DNA from: Rhodoferax sp.
GTDB lineage: Bacteria; Pseudomonadota; Gammaproteobacteria; Burkholderiales; Burkholderiaceae_C
Assembly (NCBI GenBank): GCA_016463455.1
Contig: JAEMRG010000134.1
Span: forward strand, 1 to 5,770
Direction of reading: 5' to 3'
Length of the DNA: 5,770 nt
In this document: in pieces, positions 5,221-5,770 of the stretch
Numbering within the stretch: position 1 is the stretch's first letter
Layout of the letters: each line of letters opens with the position of its first letter
The notes under the pieces: model-generated
Database searches by the model: none
What the model was told of the DNA's origin: nothing
What the model saw: the letters and a program-made list of their open reading frames with translations, nothing else
Made by a program: the position numbers and the translations under genes

Positions 5221-5770
5221 ATGGCAATGCGCTCTCACTATTGCGGTCTTGTGACCGAAGCCTTAATGGGTCAAACCGTTTCCCTCTGCGGTTGGGTCAA
5301 CCGCCGGCGCGACCATGGCGGCGTGATTTTTGTGGATCTGCGGGACCGCGAAGGCTATGTCCAGGTGGTTTGCGATCCGGACCGCCCCGAAATGTTCAAG
5401 ACTGCCGAAGGCTTGCGCAATGAATTTTGCGTGCAAGTGAAAGGCCTGGTGCGTGCACGCCCCGATGGCACGGTCAATGACAACCTGAAAAGCGGAAAAA
5501 TCGAAGTCCTGTGCCATGAGTTAACGGTGCTCAACCCGTCGGTGACGCCGCCCTTTCAGATCGACGAAGACAATTTGTCCGAGACCACACGCCTGACGCA
5601 CCGCGTGCTGGACCTGCGCCGGCCCTATATGCAAAACAATTTGATGCTGCGTTACCGCGTGTCGATGGAAGTGCGCAAATTTCTGGATGCCAACGGCTTT
5701 GTGGATATCGAAACTCCCATGCTCACCAAGAGCACGCCCGAAGGCGCGCGCGACTATCTGGTGCCCAGCC
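5221..5770 (+). CDS. aspS: Aspartyl-tRNA synthetase, N-terminal 183 residues (3' partial)
   Basis: The frame runs from ATG 5221 past the window end. AspRS charges tRNA-Asp with aspartate in the cytoplasm. Residues 4-9 (RSHYCG) are the typical start of bacterial AspRS. The OB-fold anticodon-binding domain spans about 15-105 and includes CGWVNRRRDHGGVIFVDLRD (23-42). The linker to the class II catalytic core contains RLTHRVLDLRRP (124-135), and class II motif 1 is entered at VDIETPMLTKSTPEGARDYL (161-180) with the invariant Pro at 166. His at 32 (in RRRDHGG) and Gly at 83 (in RPDGT) correspond to the residues linked to relaxed specificity in Pseudomonas-type AspRS; E. coli has Leu and Lys there. 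This suggests a non-discriminating enzyme that also charges tRNA-Asn. An in-frame ATG at 5227 is an alternative start. No defect is seen in the visible part. Confidence 0.97.
   Translation, partial: MAMRSHYCGLVTEALMGQTVSLCGWVNRRRDHGGVIFVDLRDREGYVQVVCDPDRPEMFKTAEGLRNEFCVQVKGLVRARPDGTVNDNLKSGKIEVLCHELTVLNPSVTPPFQIDEDNLSETTRLTHRVLDLRRPYMQNNLMLRYRVSMEVRKFLDANGFVDIETPMLTKSTPEGARDYLVPS

Noticed and set aside
4643..5227. Antisense open frame of 194 codons opposite the DUF502 gene
   Set aside because: No domain, His/Gln/Arg-rich translation, entirely opposite a gene with clear family motifs.
1..5770. A novel defence, mobile or secondary-metabolite system
   Set aside because: Every stretch above about 100 bases is filled by recognisable conserved housekeeping genes in a familiar order, with uniform composition and no transposase, integrase, repeat array or toxin-antitoxin-like pair.

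Overview
This window is ordinary chromosomal housekeeping DNA. It most likely comes from a betaproteobacterium of the order Burkholderiales, and the protein sequences look closest to Comamonadaceae-type relatives. That placement rests on three things: moderately high G+C with matching codon use, the gene order ubiE - Tim44-like gene - ubiJ - ubiB followed by fmdB - DUF502 gene - aspS, and remembered protein sequences. I could not run a database search. All recognised genes lie on the + strand, and coding density is very high; the longest non-coding gap is about 100 bases.

Left part (1-4070) is a ubiquinone biosynthesis cluster. It opens with the last 26 codons of an upstream gene, probably a DUF971 protein. 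Then come ubiE (C-methyltransferase), a signal-peptide-bearing membrane protein with a C-terminal Tim44-like domain, ubiJ (SCP2-type lipid-binding accessory factor) and ubiB (atypical kinase/ATPase of the UbiB/COQ8 family). ubiJ and ubiB overlap at ATGATG, which suggests translational coupling. UbiJ is known to help organise the soluble Ubi complex, UbiE performs the C-methylation, and UbiB is needed for ubiquinone accumulation at the membrane. The Tim44-like gene is the only member without an assigned role in this pathway.

Right part (4122-5770) holds fmdB (small zinc-ribbon protein with a long Ala/Pro-rich tail), a two-span DUF502 membrane protein and the first 183 codons of aspS (aspartyl-tRNA synthetase), which runs off the window. 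The AspRS fragment carries the His and Gly residues associated with non-discriminating, tRNA-Asn-charging bacterial AspRS enzymes.

I found no mobile element, CRISPR array, tRNA/rRNA gene, phage remnant or defence-like cassette, and no convincing undescribed system. The items most worth a second look are a long imperfect hairpin in the ubiE to Tim44-gene gap (855-890), the Tim44-like gene inside a ubi cluster, the non-discriminating AspRS signature, and a small hairpin that includes the likely ribosome binding site of aspS.
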